Shown here: piece after piece, positions 55,352-63,022 of the stretch
Layout: the number at the start of each line of letters is the position of its first letter
Position numbering within the stretch: the stretch's first letter is position 1
Origin: Burkholderiales bacterium
GTDB lineage: Bacteria; Pseudomonadota; Gammaproteobacteria; Burkholderiales; Casimicrobiaceae
Direction of reading: 5' to 3'
Length of the DNA stretch: 64,000 nucleotides
Assembly (NCBI GenBank): GCA_015075645.1
Contig: JABTUF010000005.1
Coordinates: 62,001-126,000, forward strand
Position numbers and translations under genes: made by a program
Notes under the pieces: model-generated
Told to the model about the DNA's origin: nothing
Database searches by the model: none
What the model saw: only the letters and a program-made list of their open reading frames with translations

Positions 55352-56821
55352 TCAACCGTGCTGCAGCACGACGGTCTTCAGCGTCGTGAAGCCGTAGAGC
55401 GCCTCGAACCCCTTCTCGCGCCCGTACCCGGAGTGCGCGACGCCGCCGAAGGGAAGTTCGACGCCGCCGCCCGCGCCGTAGTTGTTGACGAACACCTGTC
55501 CCGCCCGGATCGCGCGGGCGAGGCGCAACTGCCGCGACCCGTCGCGCGTCCACAGGCCGGCCACGAGGCCGAAGTCGGTGCCGTTGGCGAGGGTCACCGC
55601 ATGGGCCTCGTCGTCGAAGGGCATCGCCGCGAGCACCGGGCCGAACACCTCCTCGCGCGCGAGGCGCGCGCCCGGCGGCACATCGCGCACGAGCGTGGGT
55701 GCGACGTAGTAGCCCGACGACGGCGCATTCGCCGCCACCGTCCCCTGCCCGGCCACCGGAAGCTTGTCGCGCGCGGCGTCGGCGAGGAAGCCGCGCACGC
55801 GGTCGAGTTGCGAGGCGCGGATCAGCGGGCCGCAGTCGCGGTCGTCGAGCGCCGGGCCGACGGTGAGCGCGCGAAACGCGCCTGCGAGCCGTTCGACGAG
55901 TTCCTCATAGCGCGAACGCTCGACCAGGAGCCGGCTCCCCGCCGAGCAGGTCTGCCCGGCGTTCTGCACGATCGCGTTGACGATCACCGGCACCGCCGCG
56001 TCGAGGTCCGCGTCGGCGAACACGACCTGCGGGCCCTTGCCGCCCAATTCCAGCGTGACCGGGCAATGCCGCTTCGCCGCATCCTGCGCGACCATCGAAC
56101 CGGTCGCCGGCGACCCGGTGAACGACAGGTGATCGATGCCGGCGTGCGCGGCGAGCGCGCTGCCCGCCTCGCGCCCGAGTCCGGTGACGATATTGAGCGC
56201 GCCCTCGGGGAATCCGACTTCCGTCGCGAGTTCCGCGATCCGCAGCAGCGACAGGCACGCGTCCTCGGCCGGCTTGACCACGCAGGCGTTGCCCGCCGCG
56301 AGCGCCCCGCCGACGCTGCGCCCGAAGATCTGCATCGGATAGTTCCACGGGATGATGTGCCCGGTCACGCCGTGCGCCTCGCGCCAGGTCAGCACCGTGT
56401 AACCGGGCGAATAGGGAATCGTCTCGCCGTGCAGCTTGTCGGGCGCCCCCGCGTAGAACTCGAAGTAGCGCGCGCAGGCGGCGGCATCGGCCCGCGCCTG
56501 CTTCATCGGCTTGCCGCAGTCGCGCGCCTCGATCCACGCGAGTTCGTCGGCGTGATCCGCGATCGCGCGCGACAGCGCCATCAGCTTCCGCCCGCGTTCG
56601 GCGGGCGCGAGCTTTCCCCATGCGCCGTCGAACGCCGCGCGCGCGGCCTTCACCGCGGCGTCGATGTCGGGCGCGTCACCTCGCGCGATCGCCGCGAACG
56701 GCTTGCCGTCCGACGGGTCGATCACCGGCAGTTCCTCGCCGGTCAGCGGCGCGCGGAAGGCGCCGGCGATGAAGTGGCGGGCGGGGGTGCGGATCGAGAG
56801 CGGCGGATGGGGGGCGTTCAT
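55352..56821 (-). CDS. Aldehyde dehydrogenase
   Basis: A 489-residue NAD(P)-dependent enzyme, start ATG 56821. Conserved blocks: IIPWNYPMQIFGRSVGGALAAGNACVVKPAE (cofactor), ELGGKGPQVVFADADLD with catalytic Glu, and QNAGQTCSAGSRLLVERS with nucleophile Cys. EEVFGPVLAAMPFDDE and FGGVAHSGYGREKGFEALYGFT complete the family pattern. Its sequence resembles betaine-aldehyde-type enzymes. It is just before the palindromic element that opens the accessory island. Confidence 0.96.
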   Translation of the reverse strand: MNAPHPPLSIRTPARHFIAGAFRAPLTGEELPVIDPSDGKPFAAIARGDAPDIDAAVKAARAAFDGAWGKLAPAERGRKLMALSRAIADHADELAWIEARDCGKPMKQARADAAACARYFEFYAGAPDKLHGETIPYSPGYTVLTWREAHGVTGHIIPWNYPMQIFGRSVGGALAAGNACVVKPAEDACLSLLRIAELATEVGFPEGALNIVTGLGREAGSALAAHAGIDHLSFTGSPATGSMVAQDAAKRHCPVTLELGGKGPQVVFADADLDAAVPVIVNAIVQNAGQTCSAGSRLLVERSRYEELVERLAGAFRALTVGPALDDRDCGPLIRASQLDRVRGFLADAARDKLPVAGQGTVAANAPSSGYYVAPTLVRDVPPGARLAREEVFGPVLAAMPFDDEAHAVTLANGTDFGLVAGLWTRDGSRQLRLARAIRAGQVFVNNYGAGGGVELPFGGVAHSGYGREKGFEALYGFTTLKTVVLQHG

Positions 56822-56844
56822 GCGCCCATTGTAGGCCAGCAGTC

Positions 56845-56955
56845 CAAAGGGGTCAGACTCGATTGAAGCAATGACCGCGCGCCGCGCCACGCGCAATCAA
56901 TGGAGTCCAGCCCCTCCGATCGCGTCCTGCACATCAATCGAGTCTGACCCCTTTG
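56845..56955. repeat. Palindromic element with 22-bp perfect inverted repeats
   Basis: The 22-base arms 56845-56866 (starting CAAAGGGGTCAGACTCGATT) and 56934-56955 are exact reverse complements, 67 bases apart. Between them is a partly degenerate third copy (ATCAATGGAGTCCAGCCCCT, 56895-56914). AAAGGGGTCAGA-type arms are commonly seen in REP-like elements of proteobacteria. It lies 23 bases upstream of the aldehyde dehydrogenase start and borders the Rhs island. Confidence 0.8.
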
Positions 56956-57032
56956 ACCTCCATAGTTACTCGGCAAGCGCACGGCGAACTAAGGCGTCGA
57001 CTGTTCCACCATCACGATACTCGCTTGGCGGC

Positions 57033-57596
57033 GCCCTCGTCGTCGTAGAAGTAGCGCGTGGTCGTGGTCCCGATCGTCTTCGCCACCCGCTGGCCCAGCC
57101 CGTTGAGCTTGTAGCTCGCCACCGTCGTCGCGCCGTCAGCGAGCTTCGTGAGCCGGTTGGTGAGGTTGAACGTCGCGGTCCGCCCGTCGATCTGGGTGGG
57201 ATTGCCCACCGTTTCGTAGGTGTAGCTGCGGCTGGTCGCACCGGTCAGGTTCAGCAGCTGGTTGCTGCCCGTCGCGTAGCCGTAGTTCGTCAACGCCCCG
57301 TCGACGGTCGCGTTCTGCCGGTTGCCGATCGCGTCGTAGGCGTACTGCCTCGTCGTCGGCACCGCAGCGCCGCTTTGCGCCGTGGTCAGCCGGTCCAGGT
57401 TGTCGTAACCATAGGCGTGGCTGTCCGCCGCATCGGCCGGGTCGCCGATCGCGGTGATGCGGTTGGCGTCGTCCCAGGTGAGATTGCGCCTCAAGATGCT
57501 CGTGCCGTTGCGGTACTCCCAGGAGGCGAGCCGGCCGTCCGCGTCGTAGTCCCGGTAGGTCTTGTGGCCGTTCCCCCACTGCCATGCCGCCACCGA
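57033..57596 (-). pseudogene. Displaced 564-bp Rhs fragment
   Basis: This segment is colinear and near-identical with 59321-59884 inside the Rhs gene, with no length difference over 564 bases; I estimate well over 90 percent identity by eye. In its best frame it reads MAAWQWGNGHKTYRDYDADG and continues through GLGQRVAKTIGTTTTRYFYDDEG, then stops after AAKRVS. It lacks the Rhs core and tip. It sits downstream of the immunity-like gene, where orphan Rhs modules are usually found. Confidence 0.85.
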
Positions 57597-57753
57597 GCTT
57601 CCCCGCCTTCGCCGCCTTCACCCAGTTTCGCAGCGTCTGCTCGACCAGCCCCAGGTCGCGCGCCACGACCGCGACCCCCTGGCCGCTGCGAACCCAATTG
57701 ACCGCCAGTTCCTTGAACTCCGCCGTGAACTCCTGCTTCGGTACCTTGAACAT
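57597..57753 (-). pseudogene. IS3-family OrfA transposase fragment
   Basis: From ATG 57753 (GGAGG six bases ahead) a frame reads MFKVPKQEFTAEFKELAVNW..VARDLGLVEQTLRNWVKAAKAGKL, the helix-turn-helix front of IS3-type OrfA. After about 52 codons it runs into the displaced Rhs segment in another frame. No OrfB (DDE domain) is present, so it is a remnant. The breakpoint near 57597 defines a fusion between IS and Rhs sequence. Confidence 0.8.
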
Positions 57754-57879
57754 TCCCAACCTCCATTTCGCCTATCCTATCCAAAGACCCTTGGAGGACG
57801 AAATTCGAGGGGAAGCTCACCGAACGCGATTTTGTTGGGCCACATTTTGGCCACACACGAAGTCGCGTCGGATGCTTTC

Positions 57880-58500
57880 CTATTGTCCAGAGGCTGGGGC
57901 TGACCCTGTTTTTCCGTGATCAGCAGCACGCATCAAATACAGGTCTAGAACGCGCTTATCAATTGCGCCTGCGGGAATCCTCGACAAGAAATCCGTCTCA
58001 AGACCCACGTCAGGAACTCCAGTCGCGGGCTTCCAATCAACCAGCGCTTTCAAGGACGCTTCGACCGTGCGCAGGTCGCCCAATTTCAATGCAATTCGGA
58101 TTCGCGTTCCGTGCGCCTGCCGGTAGAACCCTTTCACTTCATTTGCCCTGTCGATGGCGCTATCTATGGCGGTCTTTGCGCGCGCGAAATCCCCTTCGTA
58201 GTAAGCGTACAAATCAGCAAGGCTGATCCAAGGGTAAGGGTCCTGCGGCGCAGCCGAAGTCCAAGTGCGGATGGCTTCCTCAGCGCGGCTAATCCTATCG
58301 CGATCCGTCGTTGCGCTCTCGTTTTCCGAGAGTTCTCGGATCAATTCCGAGCATAGCGATCCATGAACAAAGCTGATTTCATCTTCCGTTTGGGCACGAG
58401 ATATTGCCCTTCGAAGAAGTGGCTTGATGTCGGCGTGAGCATCCTTTCCGCGTGCCTCGCCAATTTGCGTCTCGATCTCATTGATTAGGCTCGTAGTCAT
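57880..58500 (-). CDS. Small TPR-like protein, candidate immunity protein of the Rhs tip
   Basis: A 206-residue soluble, acidic-looking helical protein, start ATG 58500, beginning 2 bases after the Rhs stop codon. The middle reads AEEAIRTWTSAAPQDPYPWISLADLYAYYEGDFARAKTAIDSAIDRA and GTRIRIALKLGDLRTVEASLKALVDWKP, which fits two or three tetratricopeptide-like helix pairs. No signal peptide. It is lower in GC than its neighbours. Its place is that of an immunity gene for the toxin tip of the Rhs protein; that role is inferred from position and not from homology, since I recognise no named immunity family. Confidence 0.6.
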   Translation of the reverse strand: MTTSLINEIETQIGEARGKDAHADIKPLLRRAISRAQTEDEISFVHGSLCSELIRELSENESATTDRDRISRAEEAIRTWTSAAPQDPYPWISLADLYAYYEGDFARAKTAIDSAIDRANEVKGFYRQAHGTRIRIALKLGDLRTVEASLKALVDWKPATGVPDVGLETDFLSRIPAGAIDKRVLDLYLMRAADHGKTGSAPASGQ

Positions 58501-58502
58501 TC

Positions 58503-61500
58503 TTAGCCCCGGTCCGGCGTCCATTCCGGCGGTTCATCAGGATCAGGCTTACCACCGTTGCGAATGCAGAGACCTCGCCGATACGCGGCACGATCCCTGC
58601 ACGCTTGTACCCATCGGTAGCCAAATCCTGTCCACTTGCTGCATTTCCCGTCCTCACGCTCCCAACGGTCATGACAGAAATTGTCCGGGGCACATGCATT
58701 CCGCACGATTATCGTCATCGCACATAGTGCAGGCGAAATCATGCATAGCTCACCCGGGCTCGGGATGGGGAACTCGGGAATGTGGAAACCCGGTGGCGGA
58801 GTCCCCGGTAGTCCGGGTATGGGTGGCGGCGAAATCGGCGCCACGATAGGCGGTGGTGGCAGTACTACTTGTCGGCCATCCGGATCAGAACGCGCCACAG
58901 GGTTGGCGCCGACATAGCCGTAAGTGTTGATGCCTCCATTCAACCCGATAGGGTCGGACTCAGTTAATCTGCCGATAGCCGGGTCGTAATCGCGGAAGTA
59001 GTTGTAGTGCGTGCCGTTCTCGGCATCGTACTGCTGGCCGGGGAAGCGCAGGTTGTAGCTGAACGTGCCGAGCCCGCCGGGGTTCTCGTTCGCGGGGTTC
59101 GCCCCGAACGGGTCGGCGTGGTCCCACCGCCACACGATGGCGTCATCGCTCGGCCGCGTGACCGCCCTGGGCGTGGCGAGCTGGTCCGCGTGCACGTAGT
59201 AGACCGCCACCGGCGTCGGGCTCCCGCTCCCCGTCGGCCTCAGTGTGGCCACCGGCAGGTCGTCGAGCCAGATGGTCTCCTGGATCAGCGCCCCGTTCTT
59301 CGCGTACTCCCCCACGAGCCGCCCCTCGTCGTCGTAGAAGTAGCGCGTGGTCGTGCTCCCGATCGTCTTCGCCACCCGCTGGCCCAGCCCGTTGAGCTTG
59401 TAGCTCGCCACCGTCGTCGCGCCGTCAGCGAGCTTCGTGAGCCGGTTGGCGAGGTTGTACGTCGCGGTCCGCCCGTCGATCTGGGTGGGATTGCCCGCCG
59501 CGTCGTAGGTGTAGCTGCGGCTGGTCGCACCGGTGAGGTTCAGCAACTGGTTGCTGCCCGTCGCGTAGCCGTAGTTGGTGAGCGCCCCGTCGACGGTCGC
59601 GTTTTGCCGGTTGCCGATCGCGTCGTAGGCGTACTGCCTCGTCGTCGGGACCGCAGCGCCGCTTTGCGCCGTGGTCAGCCGGTCCAGGTTGTCGTAACCA
59701 TAGGCGTGGCTGTTCGCCGCATCGGCCGGGTCGCCGATCGCGGTGATGCGGTTGCCGTCGTCCCAGGTGAGATCGCGCCTGAGAATGCTCGTGCCGTTAC
59801 GGTACTCCCAAGAGGCGAGCCGGCCGTCCGCGTCGTGGTCCCGGTAGGTCATGTGGCCGTTCCCCCACTGCCACGCCGCCACCGGGCCGAACGGCTCGTA
59901 GGCCCCCGCCGAGATGAGCGGGGATCCGTTCAGCGTGACCCCCGTGATCCGGCCGTTGTCCCACGCGTAGCCGATCTGCTGGCCGGAGGGCGTCGTGATC
60001 CCGGTCAGGCGCCCGTCGGTCCAGGTGTACGTCTGCGTGAGCGTCACCGACCCCGACACCTGCGAACGGCTCGCCACGCGGCCCTGCGTCGTGTAGGTCC
60101 AGTTCGTGGTGCCCGAGGGATCGACCAGCTTCGTGATCCTCCCCTTCGCATTCGGCGCCCCCGTCGTCCCACCATCCCAGGTGTAGGTGTGGGTCTCGGT
60201 GGTGAAGCCGGTCTGCGTGTGGGCGATCTTGGTCACCCGACCCGCCGCATCGTAGGTGTAGGTCGCCTTCGCGCCCCGCGCGTCGGTCGAGGTCTTGAGA
60301 TTGCCGGCGTTGTCGAAAGTCCGGACGCTCGTCCCGGTGTCGGGCGAGACCTGGCTCACCTGGTTGCCCAGGCCGTCGTAGCCGTAGGTCGTGACCAGAT
60401 TGCGCGGGTCGGTGACCGAGGTCAGGTTGCTCGACGTGTCGTAGGCGTATTGCGTGACCCCGTTGCCCGGATCGGTGACCGTCAGCAGGCGGTTGAGCGC
60501 GTCGTACGTGGACGTCGTGGCGTTGTTGAGCGGGTCGGTCGAGGTGAGACGGTTGCCGTTGCCGTCGTAGGTCATCACCGTGGCCTGCGACTGCGCCCCC
60601 ACCTCCTGCGCGAGCCGGTTCAGGCTGTCGTAGACCCGCGTGCGGGTGCGGGCCAGCGATCCCGCCGGGTCGAACGCCTGCTCCGCCGTGCGATTGCCCA
60701 TCCCGTCGAGCGTGTAGACGACCTTGTTGCCCAAGCCGTCGTGCACCTCGGTCAGCCGATGCGCGGCGTCGTAGACGTAGAAGAGCGTCGCGCCGTCGGG
60801 CATCTCGACCCCGGTCAACTGGCCGGCGAGGTCGTAGGCGTAGACGGTGAGCTCGCCGCCGACGTCGCGCGAGGTGAGCCTGCCGCGCGCGTCGTAGGTC
60901 ATCGTCGTCACAAGCCCGTTCGGGTCGGTCATCGAGACGAGTCGATTGCCGGCGTCGTAGGACGTGTACTGCGTCACGTGCCCGAGCGGGTTGGTGAGCG
61001 TGGCGATCTGGCCGCGCTTGCCGAGGTCGGGGTCGGTGTCGGAATGGTAGGTGGTCGTCGTGACCTTGTTGTTGGGGTCGGTCGCGGTGAGCACCCGGCC
61101 GAACGTGCCGTAGGTCCACTTCCACGTCCGCGTGATCGTGGTCGCCGTCCCGTCGTTCTTCGGCGCGGTGATCCGCTTCTGCGTCAGGTTGCCCGACGCG
61201 TCGTACGTGAACGCGGTCGTCTTGGTGCCGCCAGGCGCGGGCTCGACGATCGTGGCGGGCAACCTCCACGTCGCATGCCACGTCGTGGTGACCTTTCGGA
61301 CATCCGGACGGTTGGGCGGACTGGCGAGGACCGCAGAGCAAACCTCGGCCGAGCTCGCGCCCTCCAGCCGCGAAGTCTCCAGATTGCGTGTCGTGTCGTA
61401 GGCGTAGCAGGTCTTCTTGTCGCGGAAATCCGTGCTCGAGGCAAGGTTGCCATTGACGTCGTATGTCATGGCACTTGCGGCTCCAGATACCCCGCAGGAC

Positions 61501-62909
61501 GCACAGGGCTGAGTAGCGCTCGCAAGCTTCGTTACGCCGTGCAGCTCAATGAATGTTCTGTCGCTCGTATATCCGCGCGGATCGGTCACCCGCAACTTCG
61601 GGCCGGCCACAGTCGCGATTGACCAGCGATTCACACCTCCCGCCAACGCTGTGACAACCGCGCTTCCATAGCTATCGTAGGTGTAGGTCGCATATCGCGC
61701 GCCCAACTCGTCCGTGATTCCAGTGAGCGCGTTCTTGAATGTGGCGTTTTCATAGTGATATCGACGCGTCGTCGGCCCTGGACCGTTCACCTCCGTCAAG
61801 TTGTTCTGGTCGTCGTACACGTAGCCGAATACATTGCCACTGGCATCAGTCATCGACGCCACCAATCCATTGGTGCCGAATGTCACGTCAATAGCGTGTC
61901 CGAACACGTCCGTGACGCTTGAAAGCCGCTCAGCGACGTAATGCAGATCCAATCGATAGCCGGCACGATTGGACAGTGACGTCAGCCGCCCGTTTACGTC
62001 ATACGTTTCCACTTCTTCGTCGCGGCCGCTTACGTACTTCCAGCCGGTCTGTACTCCCGCCCCATCGACGACGACCGTCAGTCGATCAATGACATCGGGG
62101 TCGGGCAACCACGCTGAGCCAACTCGATTGAAGAAGTAGATCTTTCCGTCAGGGCGCACCGCCCACACCGTGCCGTCGGCGCCATAGTCGTAGTGGATCA
62201 GATTCCGGTCGAGCGTGCTGGCCCACCTTCGGCCGAAGTAAGTTGGAACTGGCACCCCGTCTGTCTCGAGGCCTGTGGGAGCGCCCGCGCTGTTGTAGGT
62301 CCGCGCGAACACCATGGACATCGAACCCGAGCCGATTGCGAAGTCGACTTCGACTTCAAACTTGTTGAAGATGCCCGTATGAATTGGATTCCCGACTCCG
62401 ACGCTAGCACCCGTGCTGTCGCATGGCCCTTTGTTCTTGTTCGGGTCTACCCCAACACGCTGACAGTACATCGCATCCGTACCACTGAATGAGTCGGTCC
62501 ATCCTTGCACGCAACCGGCCCATGGCACGCCCGAGACGAACTCCTTCACCTGGTAGCCCGGCAGTGGACAATACTTCGGCTTCTGTGTGAACTGCTGGTA
62601 TGGGTTGTAGGGAGGCGCGCTTAGATCGCGACACGCACCCCCTGGAAAATAAGCGGGGCGGGTGTCGTCTGGAATATAGGTCAGTGTCCTCGTTCCAAAC
62701 CCAAGGTAATCACACGCCTGCTGAGGAGAGTCGAACCCGCCTCCCCAGGCGGTACACCAGGTTTGGATTGGCTTGACTTTGCCGGAGATGACTTGCGCAC
62801 CCGATGACGCTGCAAGCACCAGTGCTGAGAACACAAATGCCGTCCTGCAAACGCATCGGACAACACCGGCAAGTGTCGTGCCGGGCACGCCTCTTACGCG
62901 CAATGGCAT
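58503..62909 (-). CDS. Secreted Rhs/YD-repeat protein with Cys-rich C-terminal tip
   Basis: A 1468-residue protein starting at ATG 62909 (AGGGG six bases ahead); the longer frame upstream overlaps another gene and is rejected. Residues 1-38 are a Sec signal; a Cys-rich part follows, then a DUF6531-type segment (VGNPIHTGIFNKFEVEVDF, about 172-190), many YD repeats (about 300-1230), and the conserved Rhs core (about 1255-1346: HADQLATPRAVT, FPGQQYDAENGTHYNYFRDYDP, RLTESDPIGLNGGINTYGYVGANPVARSDPDG). The tip (1347-1468) has a Pro-rich linker, a hydrophobic segment and seven Cys, ending in a NGGKPDPDEPPEW region. It probably delivers a toxin tip; no catalytic motif is recognised. Confidence 0.88.
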   Translation of the reverse strand: MPLRVRGVPGTTLAGVVRCVCRTAFVFSALVLAASSGAQVISGKVKPIQTWCTAWGGGFDSPQQACDYLGFGTRTLTYIPDDTRPAYFPGGACRDLSAPPYNPYQQFTQKPKYCPLPGYQVKEFVSGVPWAGCVQGWTDSFSGTDAMYCQRVGVDPNKNKGPCDSTGASVGVGNPIHTGIFNKFEVEVDFAIGSGSMSMVFARTYNSAGAPTGLETDGVPVPTYFGRRWASTLDRNLIHYDYGADGTVWAVRPDGKIYFFNRVGSAWLPDPDVIDRLTVVVDGAGVQTGWKYVSGRDEEVETYDVNGRLTSLSNRAGYRLDLHYVAERLSSVTDVFGHAIDVTFGTNGLVASMTDASGNVFGYVYDDQNNLTEVNGPGPTTRRYHYENATFKNALTGITDELGARYATYTYDSYGSAVVTALAGGVNRWSIATVAGPKLRVTDPRGYTSDRTFIELHGVTKLASATQPCASCGVSGAASAMTYDVNGNLASSTDFRDKKTCYAYDTTRNLETSRLEGASSAEVCSAVLASPPNRPDVRKVTTTWHATWRLPATIVEPAPGGTKTTAFTYDASGNLTQKRITAPKNDGTATTITRTWKWTYGTFGRVLTATDPNNKVTTTTYHSDTDPDLGKRGQIATLTNPLGHVTQYTSYDAGNRLVSMTDPNGLVTTMTYDARGRLTSRDVGGELTVYAYDLAGQLTGVEMPDGATLFYVYDAAHRLTEVHDGLGNKVVYTLDGMGNRTAEQAFDPAGSLARTRTRVYDSLNRLAQEVGAQSQATVMTYDGNGNRLTSTDPLNNATTSTYDALNRLLTVTDPGNGVTQYAYDTSSNLTSVTDPRNLVTTYGYDGLGNQVSQVSPDTGTSVRTFDNAGNLKTSTDARGAKATYTYDAAGRVTKIAHTQTGFTTETHTYTWDGGTTGAPNAKGRITKLVDPSGTTNWTYTTQGRVASRSQVSGSVTLTQTYTWTDGRLTGITTPSGQQIGYAWDNGRITGVTLNGSPLISAGAYEPFGPVAAWQWGNGHMTYRDHDADGRLASWEYRNGTSILRRDLTWDDGNRITAIGDPADAANSHAYGYDNLDRLTTAQSGAAVPTTRQYAYDAIGNRQNATVDGALTNYGYATGSNQLLNLTGATSRSYTYDAAGNPTQIDGRTATYNLANRLTKLADGATTVASYKLNGLGQRVAKTIGSTTTRYFYDDEGRLVGEYAKNGALIQETIWLDDLPVATLRPTGSGSPTPVAVYYVHADQLATPRAVTRPSDDAIVWRWDHADPFGANPANENPGGLGTFSYNLRFPGQQYDAENGTHYNYFRDYDPAIGRLTESDPIGLNGGINTYGYVGANPVARSDPDGRQVVLPPPPIVAPISPPPIPGLPGTPPPGFHIPEFPIPSPGELCMISPALCAMTIIVRNACAPDNFCHDRWEREDGKCSKWTGFGYRWVQACRDRAAYRRGLCIRNGGKPDPDEPPEWTPDRG
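59321..59884. repeat. Source copy of the duplicated 564-bp Rhs segment
   Basis: The 564 bases here are repeated at 57033-57596 in the same orientation, 2.3 kb away, with only scattered substitutions (for example TATGTC versus TCTTGTG contexts at the Thr-Tyr-Arg codons). The duplicated stretch covers the Rhs YD region from GPVAAWQWG to FYDDEG and ends before the core and tip. Confidence 0.85.
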
Positions 62910-63022
62910 TGCATTCCCCTTGATGGCGCTCCTTGCACGCTGCGCAGTCGATTCGAACGGCCTCGACCGCTCCTGCAGACGCCTCTCGGGTTCACTCTGC
63001 CATCGGATCGCCGCAGCGCGGC

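Noticed and set aside
57491..57903. Short open frames on both strands around the OrfA fragment
   Set aside because: They cross the IS/Rhs fusion point and have no family pattern; only the 57597-57753 segment is recognisable.
59000..62000. Tandem DNA repeats in the Rhs gene as a separate repeat element
   Set aside because: The similarity comes from YD-repeat protein coding, with no exact DNA units.
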